In this document: piece by piece, positions 52,013 to 62,300 of the stretch
Numbering within the stretch: position 1 is the first letter of the stretch
Layout of the letters: every line of letters begins with the position of its first letter
DNA from: Gammaproteobacteria bacterium
Lineage (GTDB): Bacteria; Pseudomonadota; Gammaproteobacteria; Pseudomonadales; Azotimanducaceae
Assembly: GCA_026706935.1 (NCBI GenBank)
Contig: JAPOXV010000028.1
Location: 24,070 to 88,069 of the forward strand
DNA: 64,000 bases
Direction of reading: 5' to 3'
The notes under the pieces: model-generated
What the model was told of the DNA's origin: nothing
What the model saw: only the letters and a program-made list of their open reading frames with translations
The model's database searches: none
Made by a program: the position numbers and the translations under genes

Positions 52013-52429
52013 ATGAGCGTTACATTTGACGAAATAGAAATCGGTACCAAGTTACCAACGTGGTCTCGCAAAACGAGCTTTGCAGAGTGGAACCGTTACG
52101 CTGCGGTGAACGAGGAATTCGTGCCATTCCATATGGATGACGAAGCTGGTCGACGCGCCGGTAATGAACAAGGTGCATTTGGCATGGGAAATCTCCGCTA
52201 TGCCTACATAGTGAACGCGCTGCACGATTGGATCGGCGACGAAGGACGTGTTCAGGAAGTCGGATGCCAATATCGAGCGATTAATCAGAAAGATGACGTA
52301 CTTACTGTTGTCGGTGAAGTAACCGAAAAGAACACCATCGACGGGAAGAACGTAGTCCGTTTGGATGTTAACGTCGTTAACAGCAACGGTGAACCAACCT
52401 GCCCGGGACACGCGGTCATCGAACTATAG
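52013..52429 (+). CDS. MaoC-like (R)-hydratase subunit
   Basis: A 138-residue hot-dog fold protein, the catalytic-type partner of the preceding gene. FDEIEIGTKLPTWSRKTSF, FAEWNRYAAVNEEFVPFHMDD (the D-x-H-x-D region of MaoC hydratases) and GNLRYAYIVNAL are visible; the FHMDDEAG segment resembles the NPIHxD active site. AAGGAG lies seven bases before the ATG. Together the pair would hydrate an enoyl-CoA. Confidence 0.88.
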   Translation: MSVTFDEIEIGTKLPTWSRKTSFAEWNRYAAVNEEFVPFHMDDEAGRRAGNEQGAFGMGNLRYAYIVNALHDWIGDEGRVQEVGCQYRAINQKDDVLTVVGEVTEKNTIDGKNVVRLDVNVVNSNGEPTCPGHAVIEL

Positions 52430-52470
52430 ACTCTAACCCGTAAGCCTTACCCAACGACTAAAGTCACGAT

Positions 52471-53568
52471 ATGAAGTTCGGGATCTTTTACGAACTGTCG
52501 GTACCTCGTCCATTCGAGAACGGCATAGAGTCGAAGGTGTACCACGACTCATTGGCTCAGATACGACTGGCGGATGAAGTCGGATTCGACACCGTATGGG
52601 CAGTTGAACACCACTTTCTAGAGGAATACTCACACTGTTCCGCACCGGAGCTCTTCCTCACTGCCGCGGCGATGTGTACGGAACGCATTCGCGTCGGGCA
52701 CGGCGCCGTCGTTTGTGTTCCAGAGATGAATCACCCGGTTCGCGTCGCGGAACGAGCTGCAGTACTCGACATCCTCTCGAATGGTCGACTCGAGTTGGGC
52801 ACGGCACGTTCATCCACCTGGACCGAATTGGGTGGCTTTGAAGCGGACCCCGATACCACTAAAAAAACTTGGGATGAATTCGTTCGAACCATTCCGAAGA
52901 TGTGGACGGAGGAGCGATTTTCACATCAAGGTGTCTGTTTCTCGATGCCTGAGCGAGCTGTGCTCCCGAAACCCGTACAACGACCTCATCCGCCCTTGTG
53001 GGTAACCGTCACATCGCCAGGTACGGAGCTCGATGCCGCGGATCGCGGATTGGGCGCACTTGGCGTGGCTACCGCGGGATTTGAAGAACAAGAACGACGT
53101 CTAAAAGAGTATCGACGCCGCATCCAACTTTGCGACCCAGTCGGATCTGTCGTCAATGACCAAGTAGCGACGCTCAACTTTCTCTACTGTGACGAGGACC
53201 TCGAACAGGCAGCGCGGTACGGCAATGCCCTTATCGGTCAGTTCGGACAAGCGAATTCGCACCTCCTGTTTACGCGTGAAGCCTATCCAACTCGTGCGTA
53301 TGGCCTGTTAGCGAATATCTCGCCTGGGGGTGGTCGGCGTCGGACACCCGCTGAAACGAATCCAGGTCAGAGTGTAAATCTTCCCGAAGGAATGGCGATT
53401 GGGGATCCAGACCGCATTGTTGAGGTTATTCGCGAGTGGGAGTCACTTGGCGTGGATCAGGTCAACTTCATGCTCAATGCTCTTGAGTGCATCCCGCAGG
53501 AGAGAGTGTTGAACAGTCTGCGGCTGTTTGGCGAGCACGTAATTCCAAAGTTCTCCGCGTCGGATTAG
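52471..53568 (+). CDS. Luciferase-like (LLM class) flavin-dependent monooxygenase
   Basis: A 365-residue bacterial luciferase-like oxidoreductase with a TIM-barrel fold: MKFGIFYELSVPRPF, FDTVWAVEHHFLEEYSHCSAP, RIRVGHGAVVCVPEMNHPVRVAERAAVLD and GRLELGTARSSTW. It uses FMNH2 or F420 to oxygenate or oxidise a small substrate; no reductase is adjacent. It is the third gene of the MaoC operon, followed 4 bases later by the decarboxylase-like gene. Substrate unknown. Confidence 0.92.
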   Translation: MKFGIFYELSVPRPFENGIESKVYHDSLAQIRLADEVGFDTVWAVEHHFLEEYSHCSAPELFLTAAAMCTERIRVGHGAVVCVPEMNHPVRVAERAAVLDILSNGRLELGTARSSTWTELGGFEADPDTTKKTWDEFVRTIPKMWTEERFSHQGVCFSMPERAVLPKPVQRPHPPLWVTVTSPGTELDAADRGLGALGVATAGFEEQERRLKEYRRRIQLCDPVGSVVNDQVATLNFLYCDEDLEQAARYGNALIGQFGQANSHLLFTREAYPTRAYGLLANISPGGGRRRTPAETNPGQSVNLPEGMAIGDPDRIVEVIREWESLGVDQVNFMLNALECIPQERVLNSLRLFGEHVIPKFSASD

Positions 53569-53572
53569 ACCT

Positions 53573-54316
53573 GTGCTAATCGGAACTACGCCGCTCGAAC
53601 AGCTCGTATCGGAACTTCCGACCATTCCTAACTGGGACATTGAACCAGTGGTCCTCGACGGTGTAGAAATACTCCAAGCGCAATTCGAGCTTGCAGCTAC
53701 CAATATCGAGCAACTCTTACCGCCCGCTTTGCACCCAACGATCCCCCCTTTAGGTCACTGGTCGTGCTGGGAAGTACCAGACTCCCCGTGGGGCAGTTTT
53801 AAGCTCGTGAAGTTTCGTCTGTCGTGTCGTAGTGGCGCACGTCCGCGTACGTTTCTTCTAGGCGCATTTATCGATAACCAAGAAGCTCAACAGAATCTAT
53901 CAAACAATTGGGGATTAGCTGCTCGGCAAGCGAAAATCAGCTTCGTAAGAAGCTACGATGCTGCCGAATTCAACGTGATTGTGAATAAGCAACTTGCGCT
54001 AGACGTCAAGTTACGCAACCCAGAATCACTTGCAACCGCGGATTTGCAACTCTTCGCGTCGATGCAGGGAGCGAATACACCGAGTGGCGTACGTCTTGTG
54101 CAATTCGACCCCAGCTATGAAGTCAACAGGACCGAACGCTATACCCCAACGATTGATCATTTCGCTCCACATGTATGGCAACGGGAAGGGATCGATCCCG
54201 TCTATGCGGTTACTGCTTGGGGTGCGAATACGACGATCCACCTTCCCAAGATCCGATTCGTTTGCCGACCAGATATCGATGCGTTTCGGGGCACAGAATC
54301 GGTGGCTAAACCGTGA
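53573..54316 (+). CDS. Acetoacetate decarboxylase-like protein
   Basis: A 247-residue protein whose order of motifs resembles the acetoacetate decarboxylase fold: LQAQFELAATNIEQLLPPALHPTIPP, then a WGSFKLVKFRLSCRS strand pair, LLGAFIDNQEAQQNLSNNWGLAARQAKISFVRSYD, and long beta strands to the end. The catalytic Lys of true decarboxylases is not evident, so a different reaction or ligand-binding role is possible. GTG start 4 bases after the monooxygenase; its stop overlaps the amidohydrolase GTG start. Placement is by pattern only. Confidence 0.55.
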   Translation: MLIGTTPLEQLVSELPTIPNWDIEPVVLDGVEILQAQFELAATNIEQLLPPALHPTIPPLGHWSCWEVPDSPWGSFKLVKFRLSCRSGARPRTFLLGAFIDNQEAQQNLSNNWGLAARQAKISFVRSYDAAEFNVIVNKQLALDVKLRNPESLATADLQLFASMQGANTPSGVRLVQFDPSYEVNRTERYTPTIDHFAPHVWQREGIDPVYAVTAWGANTTIHLPKIRFVCRPDIDAFRGTESVAKP

Positions 54317-55464
54317 CTTACGCTGGTAGTCGAGTTATGCGCGATGCCGACAGCCACCTTATGGAGCTGCCGGATTTCCTTGCTCGCAATGTTGAGTCCT
54401 CTATGAGCGCATGGATTCCATCATTGGACGACATTCGTCTGGCTGACATCGGTACTCAAATGCGAGAGTTCCAGGGACACAAAGGTCATAGTGAAGATAC
54501 CGTTGAACAGTTAGTCGCGTTGGGCGACAACTTGACACGCGGATCGAAATGGCATGGCGCACTTGGTGCGTTCAATGGCACGGAGCGTGGAATTGCACTC
54601 GATCTCTTAGGCTTTCGTCAGCAGGTCGTGTTTTCCTCGTTCTGTGCAACCAAGATATTTGGGACCTCGGACCCAATCGCGATGTACGCGGCTGCGGCTG
54701 CGCACAATCGATCGATGGCGGAGTTTTGCGGATGCGACGAACGCCTTATCGGTGTGGGCATGGCGCCTTTGGACGATGTAGAGCGTGCTCACGGATTGCT
54801 TGATGAAGCTCTAGCACTGGGACTCCGTGCAATATGGATTCCATCTCGAGCGCCTGGAGGGAGATCGCCAGGTCACCCGGACCACGATACGTTTTGGCGA
54901 AGACTTTCAGAAAACCAAGTGCCGTTTATTCAGCACGTCGGCAGCAGCACTTTATCTATTCCTGATCCCTGGATGAATGACGGCATCGAAGGTCGACAGA
55001 CTGCACGTGGTGGCGCTGAAGTCATTGGTTCAAAGGATCTAACCGTTATTTTCCAAGCAGCGCAACGATTCATCTCGGTCATGGTACTTGACGGCGTACT
55101 TGAACGACATCCCGATCTTAAAGGCGGCGTCATTGAGTTGGGCGCTGGCTGGGTTCCCGATACGATTCGTCGACTAGATCACGCAGTCGACATTTGGGCG
55201 AGATCGGAACCACATTTGGCGGAGTTCGAACGCAAGCCATCAGAGCAGTTCCACGATCAATTGAGATTCACTCCCTACCCGTTTGAGAACGTTGGTCAAT
55301 TGATGAGCGAGTCCTGTCCTGAGCTGTACCTGTTTTCATCAGACTACCCTCATGCCGAAGGCGGACGTGATCCGATCAAGCGATTCGATTCTGCGCTTGA
55401 GCTGCGTTCAGAAAAAGACCAATCTCTCTTCTATGAGGGGAACTTCCGCACGCTCTATCGCTGA
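54313..55464 (+). CDS. Amidohydrolase family (amidohydrolase_2, ACMSD-like TIM barrel)
   Basis: A 383-residue metal-dependent hydrolase or decarboxylase. VMRDADSHLMELPDFL (about 9-24) is the first metal strand, and LIGVGMAPLDDVERAHGLLDEAL, VPFIQHVGSS, GVIELGAGWVPDTI and LFSSDYPHAEGGRDP follow the family pattern. A possible substrate is an aromatic or acyl acid generated by the neighbouring monooxygenase. GTG start overlapping the previous stop as GTGA. A short hairpin covers its stop. Confidence 0.9.
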   Translation: MTYAGSRVMRDADSHLMELPDFLARNVESSMSAWIPSLDDIRLADIGTQMREFQGHKGHSEDTVEQLVALGDNLTRGSKWHGALGAFNGTERGIALDLLGFRQQVVFSSFCATKIFGTSDPIAMYAAAAAHNRSMAEFCGCDERLIGVGMAPLDDVERAHGLLDEALALGLRAIWIPSRAPGGRSPGHPDHDTFWRRLSENQVPFIQHVGSSTLSIPDPWMNDGIEGRQTARGGAEVIGSKDLTVIFQAAQRFISVMVLDGVLERHPDLKGGVIELGAGWVPDTIRRLDHAVDIWARSEPHLAEFERKPSEQFHDQLRFTPYPFENVGQLMSESCPELYLFSSDYPHAEGGRDPIKRFDSALELRSEKDQSLFYEGNFRTLYR

Positions 55465-55474
55465 GAAAGTCAGC
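55460..55474. terminator. Short hairpin over the amidohydrolase stop codon
   Basis: GCTGA (55460-55464) pairs with TCAGC (55470-55474) around GAAAG, with the stop codon in the left arm. It faces the opposing ligase gene ending at 55550. Five base pairs, no T-tract, so support is moderate at best. Confidence 0.35.
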
Positions 55475-55549
55475 TAGAGCAGATCAAAACCGAAGGCGTT
55501 AACGGCTCCTTCACGACCGCGACGTATCGCACAACGCGTGAGAGCTGAT

Positions 55550-57046
55550 CTATGGGCTATCGACGAACGCCGCCTTGACGACTCGTCTAAGCAATTTCCC
55601 TGTCTCGTTATACGGCAGTTCGTCCCAAAACTGAATCTTTTCTGGCACGCGCGAAGACCGCATGTGCTCCCTTACCCACATCTGCAGTGCTTCAACGGAA
55701 ACCTCTCGTGATACCTCAACAGCGGCGGCGACAGCTTCTCCCCATTCCTGACTCGGCATGCCTACAACTGCGGCGTCGTGTACGCATTCGTGTTCACGCA
55801 ACACGTCTTCGATTTCACCGGGCGACAGGTTCTCGCCGCCACGAACGATGACATCATCTGCACGACCATCTAGAAATAAATACCCATCGTCGTCAACATA
55901 ACCTGCATCACGGGTAGGGAACCAACCATCTTCGTCAACGCGACTACCGATTCCTTCGTATTCACCCGAAACTTGCTCGCCTCGTACGAAGATTTCGCCA
56001 TGTACGTTGGTCGGCAGATTACGACCTTCGTCATCTCGGATCGCAATTTCAACCCCAGGTACTGGTAATCCGACCGACGTCAAACGTTTCTGCGTAGTTG
56101 GATCGATGCTGGCAAGCGCCGTCCGGTGCTCCTCTGGACCCAAAAGTGTGATGGTCGAGCTGGTTTCTGTGAGGCCGTAAGCGTTTGTAAATTCGGTATC
56201 TGGAAATAGCTCCATCGCCCGGCGAATGACGTTTAAAGGCATTTTGCCACCGCCGTACGAAATCGCCTGCAAGTTGGGAAGATCCGCATTGCGTTGACCT
56301 TCTAAGGAATCCACGATCCGCGAAAGCATGGTAGGTACAACGAACGTTGAAGTAACGCCCTCTTCACGCGCCACCTTCAACCAATTGTCCGGTTCAAACG
56401 TCGCAAGCTGGACAACGCGACGACATTGATAAACGGACGTCAAAATCGCTGCGATGCCTGCTATGTGATACGGTGGCACTGTTACGAGCGCAGCTTCGTC
56501 TTCGTCCGCAGAATCGAATTCCATCATCAGCGTATAGGACACTAAATGGCGATGCCGCATGATTGCAGCCTTCGGCGCGCCCGTCGTCCCGCTCGTAAAC
56601 AAGACAACCGCGACTCCCTCTGGATCCATGGACCAATGTGCGACGTCTTCGGATTTCGCGTGCACCTCCCTAAATGACTGCCGCTCGTGAACAATCAAGT
56701 CGCTTCGATCGGTCCACGCCTCGCGACGTTCTGCATCAGTTACAACAAACGCGGGTTTGACACGATCGATCAATGCATCGATTTCGTCAGAAGTCAGGCG
56801 ATAGTTGATAGGGACATAGGGGATTCCGGCCCAGCCGCTAGCAAACAACGCAACTGGAATCGTGAGGTTTGAGGTATCAATTAGGGCACAATGTGAAGCG
56901 CCAGATTCGTGCAATACCTGCGACTTTGCTTGAGCGGCTTTATAGAGCCCGGCAAAGGAAATTGATTCGCCGGTCAGTGCGTCTTTGAATGCGACTCGAT
57001 CGCCCCGTGCTTCTGCCGCCATTTCCAAGAACAACGCAATATTCAT
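55550..57046 (-). CDS. AMP-dependent acyl-CoA synthetase/ligase
   Basis: A 498-residue ANL ligase: LFTSGTTGAPKAAIM (P-loop, about 147-161), FTNAYGLTETSS (A5 region), TRDAGYVDDDGYLFLDGRADD (hinge) and the catalytic Lys in NETGKLLRR. It should make an acyl-CoA from a carboxylic acid. It differs from the ligase at 48868-50421 in the A5 region and length, so they are not recent duplicates. It is followed in its direction by nothing close, and preceded 48 bases upstream by a small cysteine protein gene. Confidence 0.93.
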   Translation of the reverse strand: MNIALFLEMAAEARGDRVAFKDALTGESISFAGLYKAAQAKSQVLHESGASHCALIDTSNLTIPVALFASGWAGIPYVPINYRLTSDEIDALIDRVKPAFVVTDAERREAWTDRSDLIVHERQSFREVHAKSEDVAHWSMDPEGVAVVLFTSGTTGAPKAAIMRHRHLVSYTLMMEFDSADEDEAALVTVPPYHIAGIAAILTSVYQCRRVVQLATFEPDNWLKVAREEGVTSTFVVPTMLSRIVDSLEGQRNADLPNLQAISYGGGKMPLNVIRRAMELFPDTEFTNAYGLTETSSTITLLGPEEHRTALASIDPTTQKRLTSVGLPVPGVEIAIRDDEGRNLPTNVHGEIFVRGEQVSGEYEGIGSRVDEDGWFPTRDAGYVDDDGYLFLDGRADDVIVRGGENLSPGEIEDVLREHECVHDAAVVGMPSQEWGEAVAAAVEVSREVSVEALQMWVREHMRSSRVPEKIQFWDELPYNETGKLLRRVVKAAFVDSP

Positions 57047-57094
57047 ACGCTAAATACCAGCTAACGTCTGCCGGTTAGAGAACCTACTAGCTAT

Positions 57095-57400
57095 CTAATC
57101 TGTCTTCGGAAGCTTCTTCGATTCTTTTATTTTCAGTTCAGTCCCATTTACTGCTAGTGAACCGTCTCCCGGTTTGACACATAGCAATTCGAGATCACCG
57201 TCATCATTGACGTATCGCTTGCCAATCGTCGTACCGTTTGCATAGTTCGGGTCTACAGTACCGCTTTCACTCGACCCATCGCTGCCCATGGGCACGCCAC
57301 CGCAGGTGAGCTCAAGATCTCCGTCGGGCGCACTAATCACCATGATTTCCGTATTGCATACCGCACTCTTTAGACGCTGTCCGGTTGCCAAACTAGCCAT
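57095..57400 (-). CDS. Small cysteine protein with duplicated GDLEL-x-C element
   Basis: A 101-residue soluble protein that I do not recognise. It contains two near-identical elements, GDLELTC (27-33) and GDLELLC (68-74), suggesting an internal duplication, plus Cys15 in SAVCNTEIMVI and a Lys-rich tail (KESKKLPKTD). Cys33, Cys74 and Cys15 could bind a metal or form disulfides. ATG start. Same direction as the acyl-CoA ligase 48 bases downstream, so the two may be co-transcribed. No signal peptide. Confidence 0.6.
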   Translation of the reverse strand: MASLATGQRLKSAVCNTEIMVISAPDGDLELTCGGVPMGSDGSSESGTVDPNYANGTTIGKRYVNDDGDLELLCVKPGDGSLAVNGTELKIKESKKLPKTD

Positions 57401-57456
57401 GGATTTGTGGTCTCACTGCTTTATCTGATGCGCGGGATTTTACCGCCCGAGTGTCG

Positions 57457-58428
57457 TTACAGTAGGTGAGCGACCGCATCTCGCTCTTTGATGAGTTCTA
57501 CTTCTGTTGTTTCAATCTTGCTCCGTGCAAAGTCGTTCAACTCGCGATTTTCGGCTACGTTATAGGCGCCGTTAGAGACGGTAACAGGATAAGAGAAGAT
57601 CACTCCTTCCTCAATGCCGTACTGGCCGCTACTGCGTATACCCATACTCGTGACGGCATCTGATCCAGCGATCCATTCGCGAACATGCTCAACTGCAGCG
57701 TTTGCAGCACTTGCAGCACTGGAGGAACCTCTCGCAGCAATGATGGCAGCACCGCGTTGCTGAATCGATGGTATGTATTCGTCTTCATACCAAGACTGAC
57801 TGACGTTTTCTAGAGCTGGCTTACCCTTGACGGTCGCGCCGATTAAGTCAGGAAACATCGTCGATGAGTGGTTACCCCAGATCGCCAGTCCATCGATGTC
57901 TTCGACTACACCACCTACTTGCCGCGCCAGCTGAGCGATCGCACGATTGTGGTCGAGCTTGGTCATGGCTGTGAAGTTCGCTGGATCCAAATCAGGTGCG
58001 TTGTTCTGTGCGATCAAACAGTTCGTGTTCGCGGGATTTCCCACGACGAGTACCTTGACATGCTTCGCTGCGTGATCATTGAGCGCTTTACCTTGCTGCG
58101 TAAAGATCGCACCGTTGGCTTCAAGCAGATCTTTTCGTTCCATACCGGGTCCTCGCGGTCGCGATCCAACGAGCATGGCAACATCCGCGCCTTCAAACGC
58201 GACTTCAGGTTGATCCGTCGTTACGACATTCCTCACCAGTGGAAACGCGCAATCTTCGACTTCCATAACCACCCCACGTAACGCGTCCATCGCCGGTGGA
58301 ATTTCGAGCAATTTCAATTCAATCGGTTGGTCTTTTCCCAACATCGCGCCAGAAGCGATTCTGAATAACAGCGCGTATCCGATCTGGCCGGCTGCGCCTG
58401 TGACGGCAATACGAACGGGATCAGTCAC
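57457..58428 (-). CDS. mdh: Malate dehydrogenase
   Basis: A 323-residue NAD-dependent malate dehydrogenase of the cytosolic-type family common in aerobic proteobacteria. The cofactor site [18 protein letters not shown], the substrate loop [27 protein letters not shown] with the Asp-His-type relay residues, and the catalytic His in [12 protein letters not shown] are present. It interconverts malate and oxaloacetate in the citric acid cycle. GTG start. Confidence 0.95.
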   Translation of the reverse strand: MTDPVRIAVTGAAGQIGYALLFRIASGAMLGKDQPIELKLLEIPPAMDALRGVVMEVEDCAFPLVRNVVTTDQPEVAFEGADVAMLVGSRPRGPGMERKDLLEANGAIFTQQGKALNDHAAKHVKVLVVGNPANTNCLIAQNNAPDLDPANFTAMTKLDHNRAIAQLARQVGGVVEDIDGLAIWGNHSSTMFPDLIGATVKGKPALENVSQSWYEDEYIPSIQQRGAAIIAARGSSSAASAANAAVEHVREWIAGSDAVTSMGIRSSGQYGIEEGVIFSYPVTVSNGAYNVAENRELNDFARSKIETTEVELIKERDAVAHLL

Positions 58429-58533
58429 GGTAAATCTCTGGGTGAAAAGCGGCAGAATTGTAGCTGGCTTAATTCAATGCCCTGTCGAGATTCAAGGTTC
58501 AAACTGCCTGTTGGAGATGAGACTTTTCCTGTT

Positions 58534-58956
58534 CTAACGCTCGCTAAAGTCATAGAACCAACCTCCCGTATCGTGCAGCTCTAAAGCCTTTGCTAGCCAA
58601 GGTACGGTCGATTCTGGGAGTTGATTTCGATCAAACCAGCCCACTCTGGCACAGAATTCCGGCTCAACATTTCGAACGGAACCTTGCCATTTGGTACTCG
58701 AAAAGACGAAATTTACACCCCCCGCATACGGTAAAACACAGCAAGGCGACAGCTGTTCAAGCTCGATGCCTACTTCTTCTCTGACTTCTCGAGCGGCAGC
58801 ATAAACTAACGTCTCCCCGACTTGAAGGTGACCGCCGGGTAAGGTGAGTCGACCATCCATGAGACCCGTGTTCGCACGTTCTAGCAATAGTAGGTTCCGA
58901 CCGTGATTGTCCCATACGAGCGTATGTATAACCGCCACTATCTCATGGCGACCCAT
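58534..58956 (-). CDS. Nudix hydrolase
   Basis: A 140-residue hydrolase of nucleoside-diphosphate-type bonds. The Nudix box GHLQVGETLVYAAAREVREEVGI matches Gx5Ex7REUxEExGU. The start MGRHEIVAVIHTLVWDNHG and the size fit the common small Nudix family. ATG 58956 is preferred to ATG 58977 because AGGAG lies upstream of it. Substrate is not predictable. Confidence 0.9.
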   Translation of the reverse strand: MGRHEIVAVIHTLVWDNHGRNLLLLERANTGLMDGRLTLPGGHLQVGETLVYAAAREVREEVGIELEQLSPCCVLPYAGGVNFVFSSTKWQGSVRNVEPEFCARVGWFDRNQLPESTVPWLAKALELHDTGGWFYDFSER

Positions 58957-59311
58957 ATCTACTGTACTCCTGACCATGATTTAGAATTTAATACACCCGC
59001 TCGCACGTCGGAATTCATCGCTACTTCAGCGTTTTGGTCCAATATGGAAGAAAGGAACTCATCGCTACGCATAAGATAAAATCCTAGTCGTTGCGCTAAG
59101 CCTGATTTTCTGAGCCTGGCACGGCGGAAAAAGGGGAGCTCGGGTATCTGTCGAGTTAGAAAACGCTCGCGACAAGACCTTTATACCTTTAACAACATGA
59201 CAATCAGATAGACAACATGCGATTTTCGCTTGCTCGCGTTCTTGTACAAAGTATGTATCAGTTCAGTACTCGCTGATAACCAATGAACGCAACAATGCGA
59301 CACCATTCAAG
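58957..59311. other. Intergenic region upstream of gltB
   Basis: About 355 bases between divergent nudix and gltB genes. A TGGCAC at 59117-59122 is not followed by a TTGC-type -12, so no sigma54 promoter is claimed. TTTATACC near 59180 might be part of a -10 element. No gene, repeat or known riboswitch is seen. Confidence 0.4.
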
Positions 59312-62300
59312 ATGACTACTCCCCGCCAAATTCTCCGCCAACAGCCAGTGGGCCGTTCTGGACTCTACGACCCTAGAAACGAGCGGGATTCCTGCGGAGT
59401 CGGCTTCGTCTGCGACATAAAAGGTCGAGCAAGCCGAAGCATCATGGAAGACGCAGAACACATGAACTGCTGCATGGTGCATCGAGGAGGATTAGGTTAC
59501 GAGAAAAACACCGGTGACGGTGCCGGAATTTTGACAGCGATTCCACATAAGTTCTTCAGCCGTATATATCGAGAATCACACGGGAATGAACTGCCTGAGC
59601 ATGGTGAATACGGGGTTGGCATCGTGTCCCTACCTCAAGCTGAGGATGAGCGCGAATCGTGCAAGCAGGTTGTCGAAAATGCGATCAAGGAAGCAGGTCA
59701 GAGGTTACTAGGCTGGCGAGACTTACCAATTGATCCCGACAGCGCTGATATTGGTAGTGCAGCTCGGCGTGCGATGCCACATATGGCTCACTGCTTCATT
59801 GCAGGTGTTGATTGCGATTCAGCAGACGCGTTAGAACGTCGTCTCTACATCATTCGAAAGTTAGCGACCCACCGGATTAAAGCCGATCCAACATGCGATA
59901 GACAAAAGCTTTTTTATATCGCGAGCTTATCAACCAAGGTCATCGTTTACAAAGGCATGCTGACACCCCTACAGCTGTTTCCTTTCTTCAAGGATCTACA
60001 GGCTGAGGACTACGAGTCACACTTAGCGATGGTGCACTCACGTTTTTCAACCAATACGTTTCCGTCCTGGGACCGCGCACAACCTAATCGATTCATGAGC
60101 CATAACGGCGAAATCAATACGCTACTCGGTAACTCCAATTGGATGAACGCGCGCGAAGGCGAGGCTGAGTCGGAGTTGTTTGGCGACGATCTACAGAAAG
60201 TTTTCCCCGTCGTCGAACCTGACTGTTCGGATTCCGGCACGTTTGACAATGTTCTTGAGTTCCTTCTGATGACTGGTCGAACGCTCCAAGAGTCGGTCTT
60301 GATGATGATTCCGGAAGCTTGGCAGCACCACGAGGAGATGTCGGACCAAAGAAAAGCGTTCTACGAGTTTAACTCGTGTCTCATGGAACCTTGGGACGGT
60401 CCAGCTTCTATCGCTTTCACGGACGGTAACTACATCGGCGCTGTACTTGATCGTAATGGTCTTCGACCCTCTAGGTACTACATTACGACCGATGATCGCT
60501 GCATCATGGCATCGGAAGTAGGTGTTCTTGACGTCGACCCAGCAACCGTTGTAACAAAGGGTCGGCTACAACCAGGCAAACTGTTTCTGATCGATTTTGT
60601 TGAAGGTCGGATGGTCCCAGACGAGGAGATCAAGTCCGAATGGTCCGCCAAGCTACCATTTCGAGAATGGTTGGATAACCAACGAATCGAGCTCGATCAG
60701 CTTCCTGTCCCTGCTGATGTACCAGGATACGATCCTGAATCTCTCCTTCAACGCATGCAAGCGCACGGCTATACAACGGAAACGATGCAGTTCATGCTCG
60801 TACCGATGGTTAAAGAGCTTCGTGACCCGCTTGGGTCAATGGGCAACGATGCCGCTCTAGCCGTCATGTCCGATAAGCCGCGCATGTTGTACGACTATTT
60901 CAAGCAACTCTTCGCGCAAGTAACGAATCCTGCGATCGACTCGATTCGCGAAGAGATCATCATGGCGCTTGAGTGTTACATTGGGCCTGAAGAAAACCTG
61001 CTTTCAGTCACCGAGGCCCACGCGAATCGGTTGCGCATTCCCCATCCGATCCTGAGCAACGAAGAGCTCGCAGCCGTTCAGCACATCGATCACAAAGGCT
61101 GGCGTGCAAAAACTATCGATACGACTTTCGCTGTTAGTTCTGGCGAAAGCGGTCTAATCGAAGCACTCGACCGAATATCCAAAGAATCCCTACAAGCGAT
61201 TGAAGACGGCTATCGCCTAGTCGTGCTTTCGGATCGACGTATGTGTAACGATCGAGTGGCAATTAGTGCATTACTCGCAGTAGGCACAGTCCACCATCAT
61301 CTAGTCCGACATCACGCGCGAACGCGGATTGGTCTTGTGCTTGAAACTGGCGAAGCACGTGAAGTTCACCATCACTGTTTGCTTATCGGGTACGGTGCTG
61401 ACGCTATTAACCCGTACTTAGCGTTTGAAGCTCTCTGGCAAGCACGGCGTGACGGATATCTCGACGACGCAGATCATGTAAACAACGACATTGACGTCGT
61501 CGCGTCATACAAAAAAGCAGTTGCCAAAGGCATGATGAAAGTCATGGCCAAGATGGGTATCTCGACGCTCCAATCCTACAAAGGGGCGCAAATCTTCGAA
61601 GCAGTCGGATTGGCCCAGGAAGTCACTGATCGCGCGTTTGCTGGGACAGCAAGCCGAGTTGAGGGTATCGGATTCGATGTTGTTACCGAGGAGATGCGTC
61701 GTCGCCATGAAATTGGCTATCCTGGACGCAACGTCGTTCGCATCCCGGTGCTTCCCAATCCTGGTGACTTCCATTGGCGTTTAGGCGGCGACCGGCACAT
61801 GTGGGATCCCGAGGCAATCGCGGATCTACAGTTTGCCGCGCGAGAAAACAGTGAAGACGCTTATTGGCGATTCAGCAGTCACGTAAACGAACTTAACACG
61901 CGTGAGTCGAATCTTCGGGGTCTCTTGACATTCATTGGCCAACCTGACGACGTTGCCATTCCACTGGATGACGTAGAACCTGAAGGCCAAATCATGAAGC
62001 GCTTTGCCACAGGTGCGATGAGCTTCGGTTCTATTTCCGCAGAGGCACACGAAGCGTTAGCGATCGCGATGAACCGAGTCGGCGGCAAATCGAATTCTGG
62101 CGAAGGCGGTGAGGACTCGGCACGGTTTTACCCCGATAGCAACGGCGATTGGCGTCGTTCCGCGATCAAGCAAGTTGCAAGCGGTCGATTCGGCGTCACG
62201 ATTGATTACTTAACGAATGCAGATCAACTCCAGATCAAAATCGTACAAGGTGCGAAGCCTGGAGAAGGAGGCGAACTACCTGGTACCAAAGTCGATGACT

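Noticed and set aside
59117..59131. Sigma54-like TGGCAC upstream of gltB
   Set aside because: The -12 element (TTGC-type) is missing at the right distance, so only half of the consensus is present.
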